DNA of 64,000 nt, taken from the NCBI GenBank assembly GCA_963662175.1, contig OY759218.1, forward strand, positions 51,281,427 through 51,345,426, written 5' to 3'. The notes under the pieces were generated by a model. It searched no databases. It was not told the DNA's origin and saw nothing but the letters and a program-made list of their open reading frames with translations. The position numbers were made by a program, and so were the translations under genes. Positions 63,871 through 64,000 of the stretch are shown in pieces (positions within the stretch are counted from its first letter, which is position 1; each line of letters opens with the position of its first letter). The stretch comes from Aradus depressus (taxonomy: Eukaryota; Arthropoda; Insecta; Hemiptera; Aradidae).

Positions 63871-64000
63871 AAGTCAATTTTAAAATTATATTAAAATTGT
63901 TTTCATTAGGAAACCTTGTTTCGAAAAAATATTTTTTTCTCAATTTTCAAAAAGGTGAAAAATAACCATCATATAAAATTCGTGGTTCGTAGATAAAATC
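63871..64000. other. No recognisable feature to window end
   Basis: AT-rich; nothing is supported. Confidence 0.4.

Overview
The window is AT-rich, repeat-dominated eukaryotic DNA. It contains no recognisable host gene with an intact reading frame, no rRNA, no confident tRNA gene and no CRISPR array. The transposon content (R1-clade and Jockey-like LINE fragments, a DD41D mariner, an errantivirus-like env relic, tRNA-derived SINEs, Penelope-like termini) points to an insect. Hemiptera is my guess from the style of the dispersed repeats, but species and order are not proven. Almost everything is mobile or tandem DNA, much of it nested.

Layout. 1-9.8 kb is one large higher-order array built from four modules: a head with a GC hairpin, a 66-bp minisatellite (two 33-bp halves), a 143-bp minisatellite, and a retroposon-like tail. 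Successive copies are separated by blocks of a 441-bp satellite whose unit contains the central domain of the local tRNA-SINE. 9.9-25.8 kb holds SINE copies, a candidate LTR, LINE fragments (endonuclease, Jockey RT, R1 RT) and many copies of an abundant family with terminal palindromes, here called DR-1. 25.8-28.6 kb is a decayed minus-strand LTR element with env-like pieces, split by a 1.1-kb relative of the head/minisatellite/tail element. 28.6-37 kb holds Penelope-like remnants, a mariner remnant and a second R1 fragment. 37.1-38.2 kb is a hAT-like non-autonomous element with a clear 8-bp target duplication inserted into a DR-1 copy. 39.1-39.8, 42.0-42.8 and 52.7-53.9 kb are 53-, 29- and 41-bp minisatellites. 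44.08-45.96 kb is an apparently complete DD41D mariner. 57.4-61.4 kb is a 130-bp array derived from DR-1, interrupted by a LINE that kept ORF1 and the ORF2 endonuclease but lost reverse transcriptase. 61.9-62.3 kb is a 170-bp array, directly followed by a full-length SINE with a 12-bp target duplication.

How the parts relate. The recurring theme is conversion of mobile elements into tandem arrays: SINE domain to 441-bp satellite, retroposon tail to 143-bp array, DR-1 interior to 130-bp array, hAT TIR flank to 170-bp array. Elements then insert into those arrays. The only intact protein-coding genes I can support are the mariner transposase (44430-45500, minus) and the LINE ORF1 (58382-59350, plus).
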